Shown one piece after another: positions 6,148 to 13,533 of a stretch of DNA of 30,066 nucleotides; within the stretch, counting starts at the first letter, position 1; every line of letters starts with the position of its first letter. The stretch is taken from positions 1 through 30,066 of the IMG/VR virus record IMGVR_UViG_3300027668_000063; one strand, 5' to 3'. Source of the stretch: a virus. The position numbers and the translations under genes are program-made. The notes under the pieces were generated by a model. The model searched no databases. It worked only from the letters and a program-made list of their open reading frames with translations, and was not told where the DNA came from.

Positions 6148-7281
6148 ATGAAACACGCTTTACTTGGAGCCTCAAAGGCTCACAGATGGATGACTTGCCC
6201 AGGTAGCATCATGCTGGAGCAAACTTTTCCAGAGCAAACATCATTTTTTGCAGCAGAAGGCACAGCCGCACATGCACTGGCCGAAGAATGTCTTTTGAAG
6301 CAGAAGCCGCCGGAATATTTTATCGGTGTCGAGTTCGAAGGCTTTATTGTTGATGAAGACATGGCGCATCACGTTGCCACTTATGTCGATTTCTGCAACA
6401 GCCAAGGCGGTGAAGAGAAGCATGTCGAACTGCGCGTTGATTATTCCAAGTGGGCTGCGGGTGGCTTCGGCACAGCCGACTACGTCACTTTGGATGACGG
6501 CATTCTGCACGTCATTGATTTGAAATATGGGCAAGGATTGAAGGTCAACGCCAACCGCAATGAGCAGTTGATGCTCTACGCACTGGGCGCTGCGTTCGAG
6601 TTTATCGACAAAGTCGATATGGTGAGTATGACTATTGTGCAACCACGACTCGACCACATCGACACCTATTCGATGAGAGTTAAAGATTTATTTATTTGGG
6701 CCAATGATGTCGTGAAGCCAGCGGCACTTTTAACAATGCGCCCCGATCCTACTTTTAATCCGACGAAAAAAGCGTGTCACTTTTGTAAAGCAAAGCCGAC
6801 TTGTCGCGCTCTCGCAAAACATAACTACGATTTGACGCTCGGCTCTTTTGACAATTTGGAAGACCCGCTTCTGGTGCAAGTTCCGCACACTTTAAATCTT
6901 GAAGAGATCGCCAACCTGCTGCCGAAAATGGATGCACTCATCGGTTGGGCGCAGGGTGTGCAGAAACACGCTCACAAGCTACTGCTTGATGGCGGCATAT
7001 TGCCAAATTATAAACTTGTCAAAGGCCGAGGTCAGCGCAAGTGGGTTGATCAAAAGATAGCCGAAGAACAACTTATCCAGATGGTCGGTCCCGAAGCCCT
7101 CATCTCGAAACTCATTTCGCCAACGCAGGCAGAAAAGCTGCTTGGGAAGGCGCGATACGGAGAGATCATCGATCTCATCCACAAACCAGAAGGCAGACCA
7201 AGTCTTGCGCCGGACACCGACCCACGTCCAGCGGTAAAGCCTGACGCTGCCGAATATTTCAACGACATAACTGCAAACTAG
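6148..7281 (+). CDS. DUF2800 RecB/Cas4-like nuclease
   Basis: This 377-residue protein belongs to the phage DUF2800 group of PD-(D/E)XK nucleases. The core is visible as FGTADYV (D111) and VIDLKYGQG (D124, K126), followed by the RecB-type motif NEQLMLYALG. One N-terminal cysteine (C17, in TCPGS) and a C-terminal cluster (C210, C213, C219 in ACHFCKAKPTC) match the layout that holds an iron-sulphur cluster in Cas4 and AddB. I chose ATG 6148 (AAGG six bases upstream) because a longer frame would start inside the promoter. It is the first gene of the rightward operon, followed immediately by the DUF2815 protein, a pairing common in temperate phages. It probably processes DNA ends in recombination-linked replication. 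Confidence 0.9.
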   Translation: MKHALLGASKAHRWMTCPGSIMLEQTFPEQTSFFAAEGTAAHALAEECLLKQKPPEYFIGVEFEGFIVDEDMAHHVATYVDFCNSQGGEEKHVELRVDYSKWAAGGFGTADYVTLDDGILHVIDLKYGQGLKVNANRNEQLMLYALGAAFEFIDKVDMVSMTIVQPRLDHIDTYSMRVKDLFIWANDVVKPAALLTMRPDPTFNPTKKACHFCKAKPTCRALAKHNYDLTLGSFDNLEDPLLVQVPHTLNLEEIANLLPKMDALIGWAQGVQKHAHKLLLDGGILPNYKLVKGRGQRKWVDQKIAEEQLIQMVGPEALISKLISPTQAEKLLGKARYGEIIDLIHKPEGRPSLAPDTDPRPAVKPDAAEYFNDITAN

Positions 7282-7291
7282 GTAAAAATCA

Positions 7292-7840
7292 ATGAGCGTA
7301 ATAACACTTAAAAATGTAAGACTTTCTTTTCCACAAATATTTACTGCCAAAGCATTCAACGAAGGCCAGACAGCTAAGTACTCCGCTAACTTTTTGTTGG
7401 ACAAAGACACCGACAAAGAACAAATTGCTGAACTAAAAAAATCAATCAAGCAGGCTGTGACCATTCACTTCAACGGTGAAACACCAAAAGGCTTGAAAAT
7501 GTTTCTTGGCGATGGCGAAGAAAAAGCGTATGACGGCTACGAAAATGCAATGTTTGTTTCGGCCTCCGGTAAAAATCGTCCTACAATTATTGATCGTGAC
7601 CGCTCCCAACTTGTAGAAGAAGACGGTAAGCCATACGCCGGAGCTTATGTGAATGCCGCTATATCGATTTGGATAATGGACAACAAGTGGGGCAAGCGTG
7701 TAAACGCTAATCTAGTGGCAATCCAGTTTGTTAAAGACGGTGAAGCTTTTGGCTCTGGCGCGGTAAAGGCCAATGACATATTTGATGATATCAGCAGTGA
7801 GCAAGCAGCAGATGCCGCTGATGATGATTTTTTGAGCTAA
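7292..7840 (+). CDS. DUF2815 single-stranded DNA-binding protein
   Basis: This 182-residue protein has the DUF2815 hallmarks: VRLSFPQIFTAKAF near the N-terminus, KYSANFLLDKDTD, and KWGKRVNANLVAIQFVKDG. The family is regarded as OB-fold ssDNA-binding proteins related to T7 gp2.5. The acidic tail ending DAADDDFLS fits, because SSB-type proteins use acidic, hydrophobic-tipped tails to recruit polymerase and nucleases. It starts ten bases after the DUF2800 nuclease stop, with AGG upstream of the ATG. It presumably coats unwound DNA for the polymerase at 8201 and the helicase at 3339. Confidence 0.9.
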   Translation: MSVITLKNVRLSFPQIFTAKAFNEGQTAKYSANFLLDKDTDKEQIAELKKSIKQAVTIHFNGETPKGLKMFLGDGEEKAYDGYENAMFVSASGKNRPTIIDRDRSQLVEEDGKPYAGAYVNAAISIWIMDNKWGKRVNANLVAIQFVKDGEAFGSGAVKANDIFDDISSEQAADAADDDFLS

Positions 7841-7842
7841 AC

Positions 7843-7865
7843 AGATACAACACAATGTTGTATCT
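7843..7865. promoter_or_regulatory. Perfect palindrome just after the SSB gene
   Basis: AGATACAACA and TGTTGTATCT are exact 10-base arms around CAA. It begins two bases after the SSB stop codon and 11 bases before the terminator hairpin. It has no T-tract of its own, so it looks more like a protein-binding operator, or an RNA hairpin protecting the 3' end, than a terminator. Confidence 0.5.
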
Positions 7866-7876
7866 ATACCATTCAC

Positions 7877-7902
7877 GGGGCTTTGACAAAGCCCCTATTT
7901 CT
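7877..7902 (+). terminator. Hairpin terminator after the SSB gene
   Basis: GGGGCTTT-GAC-AAAGCCCC (7877-7895) is followed by the interrupted T-run TATTTCTT. Because the operon continues only 12 bases later, it probably works as a partial terminator. It would keep SSB and nuclease transcripts more abundant than polymerase transcripts. Confidence 0.65.
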
Positions 7903-7913
7903 TGAGAATAAAA

Positions 7914-8204
7914 ATGTTACCAACTTTAAGCTACCCCTATGTCGGCGAGAGATTTCCGAACCTGTCGGGCAAAGACGTAATTGTTCACCACATTGCTGAT
8001 CTTGCAGATATTCCATATGTCCTGCTGAAAAATAGGATGGGGATGAAAAAGAAGCGCAGTGCTGGGTTGGCGATGGTAATAATTACGGATCAAGATTTGC
8101 TCCCAAGGCAGCGCAAAGCGGAAAAGAAAATTAAGATTTCGCGCTGGCGACAGGATGACATGAATGGATTTTCAAGCCGCTGGCTCAAGAGGCCAATTGT
8201 ATGA
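7914..8204 (+). CDS. Hypothetical 96-residue protein
   Basis: The start is set at ATG 7914. A TTG at 7902 would extend it by four codons into the terminator stem region, and the ribosome site is weak (GAGA). The middle holds a possible helix-turn-helix (HIADLADIPYVLLKNRMG), followed by a very basic region (MKKKRSAG; RQRKAEKKIKISRWRQ). That suggests nucleic-acid binding. The stop overlaps the polymerase start in ATGA, so the two are co-translated. The family is not recognised, and a small polymerase accessory factor is one possibility. Confidence 0.65.
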   Translation: MLPTLSYPYVGERFPNLSGKDVIVHHIADLADIPYVLLKNRMGMKKKRSAGLAMVIITDQDLLPRQRKAEKKIKISRWRQDDMNGFSSRWLKRPIV

Positions 8205-10099
8205 ATATATCTCTCGACTTTGAGACTTACTCAGAGTGCGACATTCGCAAGGCTGGCGCATACGCCTACGCGGACCATGACACAACTGAAGTATTGTGCA
8301 TGGCGTACTCAGTGAATGATGATCCACCAGAATTGTGGACACCTGACATGCCCGTGCCGCAAAGGCTATTAACTTTGATCGAAGCAGGCGGTGCGACCGT
8401 CTGGGCTTGGAACAGCTTCTTTGAGATGTCGATCTGGAACCTGGTTTTAAAATGGAAGCCAGTGCCAATAGAGCAGTGGCGAGACACTGCAGCACTTGCA
8501 GCCGCACAGGCTTACCCCCGCGCATTAGGAAAATGTGGCGAGGCACTTGGCCTCGATGGCGATGACGCAAAGTCCAAGCGCGGCAAGCTGTTGATTCAGC
8601 GGTGCTGTAAACCATATCGCGGTCAGCGTGTCCGTGATCCGAAACTGTACCAAGAACTGTACGATTATTGCTTGCAAGACGTTGTCGCAGAGCGTGAGAT
8701 TCGTCAGCGGCTTCGCAACCTCAGAGGCATTGAGAGTGCCGTGTGGGAGGCTGACCAACGCATCAACTGGCGTGGCGTTCAGCTAGATCGCAAGTCCATC
8801 GAGAACGGTTTAGCCATCATTGATAAGCACAGCAGCGCGATGAATAAGCGCGTTGAAGTTTTAACTGGGGGCTTTATTGATTCCACGGGGTCACGCGCCA
8901 AGGCAATGCAGTGGTGCGCCTCGCAAAATTATCCACTGTCAAACTACGACAAGGCGGCCATTGCTGACGCGCTGCAGGATGATAACTGTCCTGCGATTGT
9001 GAAAGAATTTCTTGGTATCAGGCAGAGTTTGTCGCGGTCCTCGACTAAAAAGTACAGCGCAATGCTTGAGTGCCTCGGCAAAGATGGCCGTGTTCATGGC
9101 TCCCTGATGTACCACGGAGCCTCAACAGGCCGCTGGTCAGGCCGTCACATTAACCCGCAAAACTTACCACGCCCAACTATTAATGATGTTGATGCCTGCA
9201 TCGTGCAGATGGAGTCCCGTGATCCAGAAGCAATTAGCGGTGAGCCTATGGAATCTTTAGCGAGTTGCTTGAGGGGAATGCTGACAGCGTCAAAAGGTAA
9301 TCGTCTTATAGTCAGCGACTATGCCAGCATAGAGGCAAGGGCGTTGGCTTGGTTGGCTGATCACGATGAGGTCTTGCAAACTTTCCGCGATGGCAAGGAC
9401 ATTTATAAGGCTACCGCATCGGGCATGTTCAATGTGTCATATGAAGACATCAGTTCTGACCAGAGATTTATCGGCAAGGTCGCAACACTGGCCCTCGGTT
9501 ATCAAGGTGGTGTTCGGGCGTTCCAGAAAATGTCTGAGGCATATGGGACTGAAGTGACCGAAGATCAGGCACTAAAAATACGCAACGATTGGCGCGATGC
9601 TAACCATCCTATCGTGCAACTGTGGGTGAACACAGAGAAAGCTGCCAGAAACGCGATTAGCTATTCTGGGAAACCCTTTACAGCCGCAAAAGGAACATTC
9701 CGAATGGTGGCTGGCGATCTATTGTTCAAGCTTCCTAGCGGCAGAATACTGTCTTTTCCAGAGGCGCAACTTCGTCAAGGTGATCGAAATGCTGAGATCA
9801 TCTACAACGGTATGAACAATCACACCCACCGCTGGGACGAGATAAAAGCGTATGGCGGGTCAATCGTGCAATCTATCACTCAGGCTGTTGCCAGAGACAT
9901 TTTGGCAGAAGCAATTCTTCGACTTGAAGCTGCCAGATACCCCATCGTTCTTCACGTTCACGATGAGATCGTGGCTGACGTGCCAGACGCTTATGGATCA
10001 TTGGCTGAGTTTGAAAAGCTAATGTGCGTCTTGCCGACTTGGGCAGAGGGTATGCCCGTTGAGGCAGAAGGCTATGAATCAAATCGATATAGGAAATAA
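8201..10099 (+). CDS. Family A DNA polymerase (phage PolA type)
   Basis: This 632-residue replicative polymerase of the phage PolA group has proofreading. The 3'-5' exonuclease motifs are LDFETYS (D6, E8), WNSFFEMSIWN and YCLQDVVAE (D160). The polymerase motifs are A, SDYASIEARALAW (D373, E378); B, RFIGKVATLALGYQGG (R422, K426, Y434); and C, LHVHDEIVAD (H587, D588, E589). The TGRWSGRHINPQNLPRP stretch before motif A is characteristic of the family. There is no 5' nuclease domain, as expected for phage versions. The ATG overlaps the upstream stop by four bases. It works with the prim-pol/helicase and the DUF2815 SSB. Confidence 0.95.
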   Translation: MNISLDFETYSECDIRKAGAYAYADHDTTEVLCMAYSVNDDPPELWTPDMPVPQRLLTLIEAGGATVWAWNSFFEMSIWNLVLKWKPVPIEQWRDTAALAAAQAYPRALGKCGEALGLDGDDAKSKRGKLLIQRCCKPYRGQRVRDPKLYQELYDYCLQDVVAEREIRQRLRNLRGIESAVWEADQRINWRGVQLDRKSIENGLAIIDKHSSAMNKRVEVLTGGFIDSTGSRAKAMQWCASQNYPLSNYDKAAIADALQDDNCPAIVKEFLGIRQSLSRSSTKKYSAMLECLGKDGRVHGSLMYHGASTGRWSGRHINPQNLPRPTINDVDACIVQMESRDPEAISGEPMESLASCLRGMLTASKGNRLIVSDYASIEARALAWLADHDEVLQTFRDGKDIYKATASGMFNVSYEDISSDQRFIGKVATLALGYQGGVRAFQKMSEAYGTEVTEDQALKIRNDWRDANHPIVQLWVNTEKAARNAISYSGKPFTAAKGTFRMVAGDLLFKLPSGRILSFPEAQLRQGDRNAEIIYNGMNNHTHRWDEIKAYGGSIVQSITQAVARDILAEAILRLEAARYPIVLHVHDEIVADVPDAYGSLAEFEKLMCVLPTWAEGMPVEAEGYESNRYRK

Positions 10100-10880
10100 T
10101 AATGTGGATATTACCAAAGAATTACCCACTGTCATCAGCTTTTGCAGCGGATATGGTGGAATCGAAAGAGGACTTGACCTTGCCGGGGTTGAACATCGAG
10201 TCATCGCTTATGTGGAGATCGAAGCCTTCGCCATTGCGAACTTGGTTAACAAGATGGAAAGCGGACAGCTACCTCCCGCACCTATATATACGGATATTAA
10301 AACCTTCCCATCGGAAATCTTTCGAGGAAAAGTTAGCATCCTCACTGGCGGCTATCCATGTCAGCCATTCAGTGCAGCAGGAAAGCGACTCGGAGAAGAA
10401 GACCCCCGACACCTTTGGCCTCACATCAGGCGACACATCGAAGCAATTAGACCTGTTCGGTGCTTCTTTGAAAACGTCGAAGGACACATCAGCCTCGGAC
10501 TCAGAGAAGTCATTAGCGACTTGGAAGAAGATTGTTACTCAGTTGCGTGGGGAATATTCTCAGCGCGTGAAGTTGGCGCACCGCACCAGAGAAAGCGAGT
10601 CTACATTTTGGCCGACACCGAGAGCCTCCGAGTACAAGGATTGCGGCCCAGTGGGGTCGAAAAGTCAGATTCACATGGACAAGCGAAGTTATCTCTGCGC
10701 CAAAGTCAAAGAACAAGATATGCCACTTGGGATGCTGAACCCGAACTGGGTAGAGTGGTTGATGGGTGTGCCGACCGGGTGGACCGCATTAGGCTCCTGG
10801 GGAATTCTGTCGTACCAGCAACAGCCGCCAAAGCATGGATAACATTACAACACAAGATTGAGGATTCCACTTTTGCGTGA
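10074..10880 (+). CDS. DNA (cytosine-5) methyltransferase
   Basis: This orphan C5 methyltransferase of 268 residues methylates cytosine in a specific DNA site. It has motif I ISFCSGYGGIERGL, motif IV GGYPCQPFSAAG with the catalytic cysteine (C96), motif VI FFENVEGH, motif VIII GAPHQRKRVYIL and motif X IRLLGNSVVPATAAKAW. The target-recognition region between VIII and X is only about 55 residues, so the enzyme is compact. The start is uncertain. ATG 10074 overlaps the polymerase end (GAGG nine bases upstream), while GTG 10104 is in frame behind AGGA. No restriction endonuclease lies beside it, so self-protection against host restriction is the likely role. A 246-codon frame is nested inside it (see 10102-10842). 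Confidence 0.92.
   Translation: MNQIDIGNNNVDITKELPTVISFCSGYGGIERGLDLAGVEHRVIAYVEIEAFAIANLVNKMESGQLPPAPIYTDIKTFPSEIFRGKVSILTGGYPCQPFSAAGKRLGEEDPRHLWPHIRRHIEAIRPVRCFFENVEGHISLGLREVISDLEEDCYSVAWGIFSAREVGAPHQRKRVYILADTESLRVQGLRPSGVEKSDSHGQAKLSLRQSQRTRYATWDAEPELGRVVDGCADRVDRIRLLGNSVVPATAAKAWITLQHKIEDSTFA
10102..10842 (+). CDS. Nested overlapping ORF inside the methyltransferase, +1 frame
   Basis: A 246-codon open frame lies wholly within the methyltransferase gene. It starts at ATG 10102 with AGGA seven bases upstream, the better ribosome site of the two. Its C-terminal half reads QLDLFGASLKTSKDT, FWPTPRASEYKD and LNPNWVEWLMGVPTGWTAL. I recall segments of this type (WPTP, then LNPxWVEWLMGxPxGWT) from many phage proteins listed as hypothetical or methyltransferase-associated. 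The DNA encoding GWTAL here is the same that encodes DRIRLLGNS in the enzyme frame. Either two proteins are made from one stretch, or the conserved enzyme sequence keeps this frame open by chance. I cannot tell which, hence the low confidence. Confidence 0.35.
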   Translation: MWILPKNYPLSSAFAADMVESKEDLTLPGLNIESSLMWRSKPSPLRTWLTRWKADSYLPHLYIRILKPSHRKSFEEKLASSLAAIHVSHSVQQESDSEKKTPDTFGLTSGDTSKQLDLFGASLKTSKDTSASDSEKSLATWKKIVTQLRGEYSQRVKLAHRTRESESTFWPTPRASEYKDCGPVGSKSQIHMDKRSYLCAKVKEQDMPLGMLNPNWVEWLMGVPTGWTALGSWGILSYQQQPPKHG

Positions 10881-11136
10881 GTCTGTTGTTGAGAAGAAAG
10901 TTACCGACTACGCCAAATCTCAGGGCTGGCTCAGTTTTAAATGGGTCAGCCCTAGCCAGCGCGGAGTTCCAGATCGCATGTATTTCCGCAAAGGCTCACT
11001 GGTAATTATCGAGTTCAAAGCACCGGGTAAAAAGGCAACGCCCTACCAGCAGGCAATTCATAGAAGGCTTTTGGCGGTAGGTTGGACAGTACACGTCATT
11101 GATGATATTGAGAAAGGCAAAGCACTATTATGTTGA
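10873..11136 (+). CDS. VRR-NUC domain nuclease
   Basis: This 87-residue stand-alone VRR-NUC protein belongs to the PD-(D/E)XK superfamily and is often found next to phage SNF2-type helicases. Motifs are RGVPDRMYF (D34) and LVIIEFKAPGKK (E47, K49), followed by YQQAIHRRL. The start is set at TTG 10873, with GAGGA eight bases upstream. The N-terminus then reads RESVVEKKVTDYAKSQGW, as family members usually do. The first codons overlap the methyltransferase stop, and the last overlap the helicase start. Stand-alone VRR-NUC proteins cut branched or structured DNA, consistent with resolving replication or recombination intermediates. Confidence 0.9.
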   Translation: MRESVVEKKVTDYAKSQGWLSFKWVSPSQRGVPDRMYFRKGSLVIIEFKAPGKKATPYQQAIHRRLLAVGWTVHVIDDIEKGKALLC

Positions 11137-12473
11137 ACCGAGAAAACCTACACCCGTACCAGCAAAGAGCCGTGGAATTCATAAAGGATAATCCGAAGGC
11201 CGCGCTCTGGATAGACATGGGTTTGGGTAAAACAGTCTCGACGCTCACAGCTTTAATTGACCTAATTGATCAAAAAGTGATCAAAAAGACACTCATTATC
11301 GCGCCCCTGCGCGTGTCAAATCACACTTGGCCGACAGAGATAGCCAACTGGACTCATACGAGCGCGTTAAATTACACCGTTTTAAGTGGTTTAACGCCAA
11401 AAAAGCGTGAGGCTGCGCTGGATGAAGACACCGACATTCACATTATTAACCGCGAAAATGTACCGTGGCTTGTCGAAAAGCTGGGCCAGAAGTGGACTTA
11501 TGATTGCGTTGTGATCGACGAGAGCAGCAGCTTCAAGTCCCACACCTCAAAGCGATGGCGGTCGCTAAAAAAAGTCTACGGTAAGATCGACAGAATGGTG
11601 CAACTTACAGGCACTCCAGCGCCAAACTCGTTGCTAGAACTATGGCCGCAGTTCTATCTGCTCGACAAAGGCAAGCGTTTGGAGAATACCAGGGGTAAGT
11701 TTCTCAACAAATACTGCACCGCCGTGGGTAATCCACAGTGGAACCAGTGGACTGTCAAACCGGACCGCGCAGATGCTATACACAACGCCGTTGCTGATAT
11801 AGCGTTGGTAATGAACGCTGAAGATTACTTGAAACTGCCAGCCCGAATAGACATAAAGGTTGAAGTCGAGTTGCCGCCAAAGGCTCGTAGTATTTATGAG
11901 CAAATGAAATCAGACTTTTTGATTGCATACAAAGGTGGTGAGATACTGGCAGTGAATGCCGCTGTGCAAATTGGAAAGCTGATGCAGATCGCCAACGGCA
12001 ATGTGTATGACGAGGATGGTAAGTATGTGCGCTGTCACCGCGAGAAGTTTGACGCTTTGGAAGAGATCATCGACAGCACAAATGACCCTGTTCTCATCGC
12101 TTACAATTTTAAATCTGACTTAGCTGAACTGCGGTTGCTGTTTCCTGATGCAGAAGTAATAGGTAAAGACCCAACAGTGATTGATCGTTGGAACGCTGGC
12201 GAGATACCTATTCTTTTCGCCCACCCGGCCTCTGCTGGGCATGGACTGAACCTTCAAAAAGGCGGTAATGTGATTGTATGGTTTGGTCTAACCTGGTCAC
12301 TGGAGTTGTACCAGCAGTTCAACGCTAGACTGCATAGGCAGGGCCAGGATAAGCCTGTGCGAATCTTTCATATTTTGACCAAGGACACCGCAGACAAGGC
12401 CGTGCTGGAGGCACTTACAACCAAGAAAGATACTCAAGATACGCTTTTATCCGTTGTTGAATCAATTAAATAA
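11130..12473 (+). CDS. SNF2-type DEAD/H helicase
   Basis: This 447-residue superfamily 2 ATPase of the phage SNF2-like group begins HPYQQRAVEFI (Q-motif-like). It carries Walker A DMGLGKTVSTL (residues 29-39), motif Ia LIIAPLRV, motif II VIDESSSFK (D130, E131), motif III QLTGTPAPNSLLELW (159-173) and the C-terminal motif VI region QFNARLHRQGQDKPV. Its ATG overlaps the VRR-NUC stop. In phages this pair usually sits in the replication/recombination module, where it is thought to remodel or migrate DNA junctions that the nuclease then cuts. It lacks extra chromatin-type domains, as phage members do. Confidence 0.93.
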   Translation: MLNRENLHPYQQRAVEFIKDNPKAALWIDMGLGKTVSTLTALIDLIDQKVIKKTLIIAPLRVSNHTWPTEIANWTHTSALNYTVLSGLTPKKREAALDEDTDIHIINRENVPWLVEKLGQKWTYDCVVIDESSSFKSHTSKRWRSLKKVYGKIDRMVQLTGTPAPNSLLELWPQFYLLDKGKRLENTRGKFLNKYCTAVGNPQWNQWTVKPDRADAIHNAVADIALVMNAEDYLKLPARIDIKVEVELPPKARSIYEQMKSDFLIAYKGGEILAVNAAVQIGKLMQIANGNVYDEDGKYVRCHREKFDALEEIIDSTNDPVLIAYNFKSDLAELRLLFPDAEVIGKDPTVIDRWNAGEIPILFAHPASAGHGLNLQKGGNVIVWFGLTWSLELYQQFNARLHRQGQDKPVRIFHILTKDTADKAVLEALTTKKDTQDTLLSVVESIK

Positions 12474-12483
12474 CAACTGTAAG

Positions 12484-12512
12484 TTGACAACTCAACTTAA
12501 AAGACCTACTCT
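12484..12512 (+). promoter_or_regulatory. Promoter with embedded operator before the XRE regulator
   Basis: TTGACA (12484-12489), 17 bases and TACTCT (12507-12512) form a candidate promoter. A dyad, AAGTTGA-CAAC-TCAACTT (12481-12498), covers the -35. It contains CAACTCAACTTA, identical to 6043-6054 in the divergent control region. One repressor therefore probably binds both places. Confidence 0.5.
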
Positions 12513-12546
12513 CTTCTGTGCAGTCACTAAACAGGGGGACAAAACA

Positions 12547-13155
12547 ATGGACTTTAAAAATAGATTATTGAGATCGTGTGCGTCATCCTCGGCTATTCCA
12601 GAATATGGAATGGGTCGGCAGACGTTTATTGCTAAAGAATTAAAAGTTTCTCAAGAAGCAGTTCGGAAATGGTTCTCTGGAGAATCAAAACCACGCGCCG
12701 CAGCAATGGCGCAGTTGGCAAAAGTATTGAATGTGGAACTTGTGTGGCTTTCTCTTGGCGTCGAGCATAGCGAAACAGAAAGTAACCGTAGTGTGGCTAG
12801 ACGGCAAGATGCTGGACTCTACGCGCTGACCGCGTATTTGATACACGCAGGATACGCGGTTGCTTTTACAACTGAAGGCACTGACTTATCCGACATCACT
12901 GCAATGCGCGATGGAGTCATTAAGAAGTTTCGGACGCACACGTTTTTAGCTGACTCAAGAAAATCGGATATTAACCCGACAGCATCGGAATTAATAACGG
13001 ATGTAGGTTGCGTGATCAACAATGATGGTTTATTTTGCTTGGAGTTTTTAGATTTAACAAGCTTCATGGGCAAAGGCTCATTGACGCTCAAGATGCCAGA
13101 CGCTGACGGAAACTATTGGTCTGGAAAAAAAGTAATCCCACGAATAAATTTATAG
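12547..13155 (+). CDS. XRE-family regulator with unrecognised C-terminal domain
   Basis: This 202-residue protein starts at ATG 12547 behind GGGGGA, and the frame upstream of that ATG is promoter DNA. An HTH_3-type DNA-binding domain fills residues about 22-72 (RQTFIAKELKVSQEAVRKWF, SGESKPR, MAQLAKVLNVELVWLSLG). The remaining 125 residues (LYALTAYLIHAGYAVAF, ELITDVGCVINNDGLFCLEF) do not show the Ser-Lys S24 peptidase core of classical cI repressors, and I do not recognise them. Its own promoter carries an operator shared with the 6043 control region, so it may be the lysogeny repressor or an autoregulated partner. Confidence 0.8.
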   Translation: MDFKNRLLRSCASSSAIPEYGMGRQTFIAKELKVSQEAVRKWFSGESKPRAAAMAQLAKVLNVELVWLSLGVEHSETESNRSVARRQDAGLYALTAYLIHAGYAVAFTTEGTDLSDITAMRDGVIKKFRTHTFLADSRKSDINPTASELITDVGCVINNDGLFCLEFLDLTSFMGKGSLTLKMPDADGNYWSGKKVIPRINL

Positions 13156-13163
13156 GAATTATT

Positions 13164-13373
13164 ATGGAAAAACCATACTTATCGATGCCAGAACTTGCAG
13201 AACTATTTGGGCTGACCACTAAAAGTTTGCACAACAGCTTGCACCACTCAAGATTTCCAGTACCGACTTACAAAATGGGAAAATTTAGAGTTGCCGACAA
13301 GGCGGTTGTTAAGGCGTACTTCGATGCTCAACGCCAGAAAGGATTAGCTGCTGTTGCTGGCGCTGTATTTTGA
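13164..13373 (+). CDS. Small helix-turn-helix protein, AlpA/excisionase-like
   Basis: This 69-residue protein starts at ATG 13164, with AGGA seven bases upstream, and lies nine bases after the XRE gene. A MerR/AlpA-type winged helix is apparent: YLSMPELAELFGLTTKSLHN, then SRFPVPTYKMGKFRVADKAV, where the FPxPxYKxG hairpin is typical of small phage DNA-binding proteins. Such proteins act as excisionases or activators. With an integrase and att-like repeats 1-3 kb away, an excision-control role is plausible, but a transcription activator is equally possible. Confidence 0.75.
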   Translation: MEKPYLSMPELAELFGLTTKSLHNSLHHSRFPVPTYKMGKFRVADKAVVKAYFDAQRQKGLAAVAGAVF

Positions 13374-13533
13374 CGCCTGCAATTTCAACAAACAGTTGTA
13401 TAAACAACACTGCGGGAATGCAATAGCTTGTTGCAAGCTGTCAACAGACTTAGCAATTCCCGACAAAATAGGTATGTATCAAATGCATAAACAGTTACTA
13501 TCGTCAAAAAGTCGATCATCAGAGGCAGGGCAC

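Noticed and set aside
6241-6657. 138-codon minus-strand frame within the DUF2800 nuclease gene
   Set aside because: Antisense shadow. The plus-strand frame has clear nuclease motifs and this one has none.
10513-10716. Minus-strand frame inside the methyltransferase region
   Set aside because: No ribosome site and no family-like pattern, unlike the plus-strand nested frame at 10102.
10074-11136. Restriction-modification system made of the methyltransferase plus VRR-NUC nuclease
   Set aside because: VRR-NUC next to an SNF2 helicase is a standard phage replication/recombination set, and the nuclease has no target-recognition domain. The enzyme is better read as an orphan methyltransferase.
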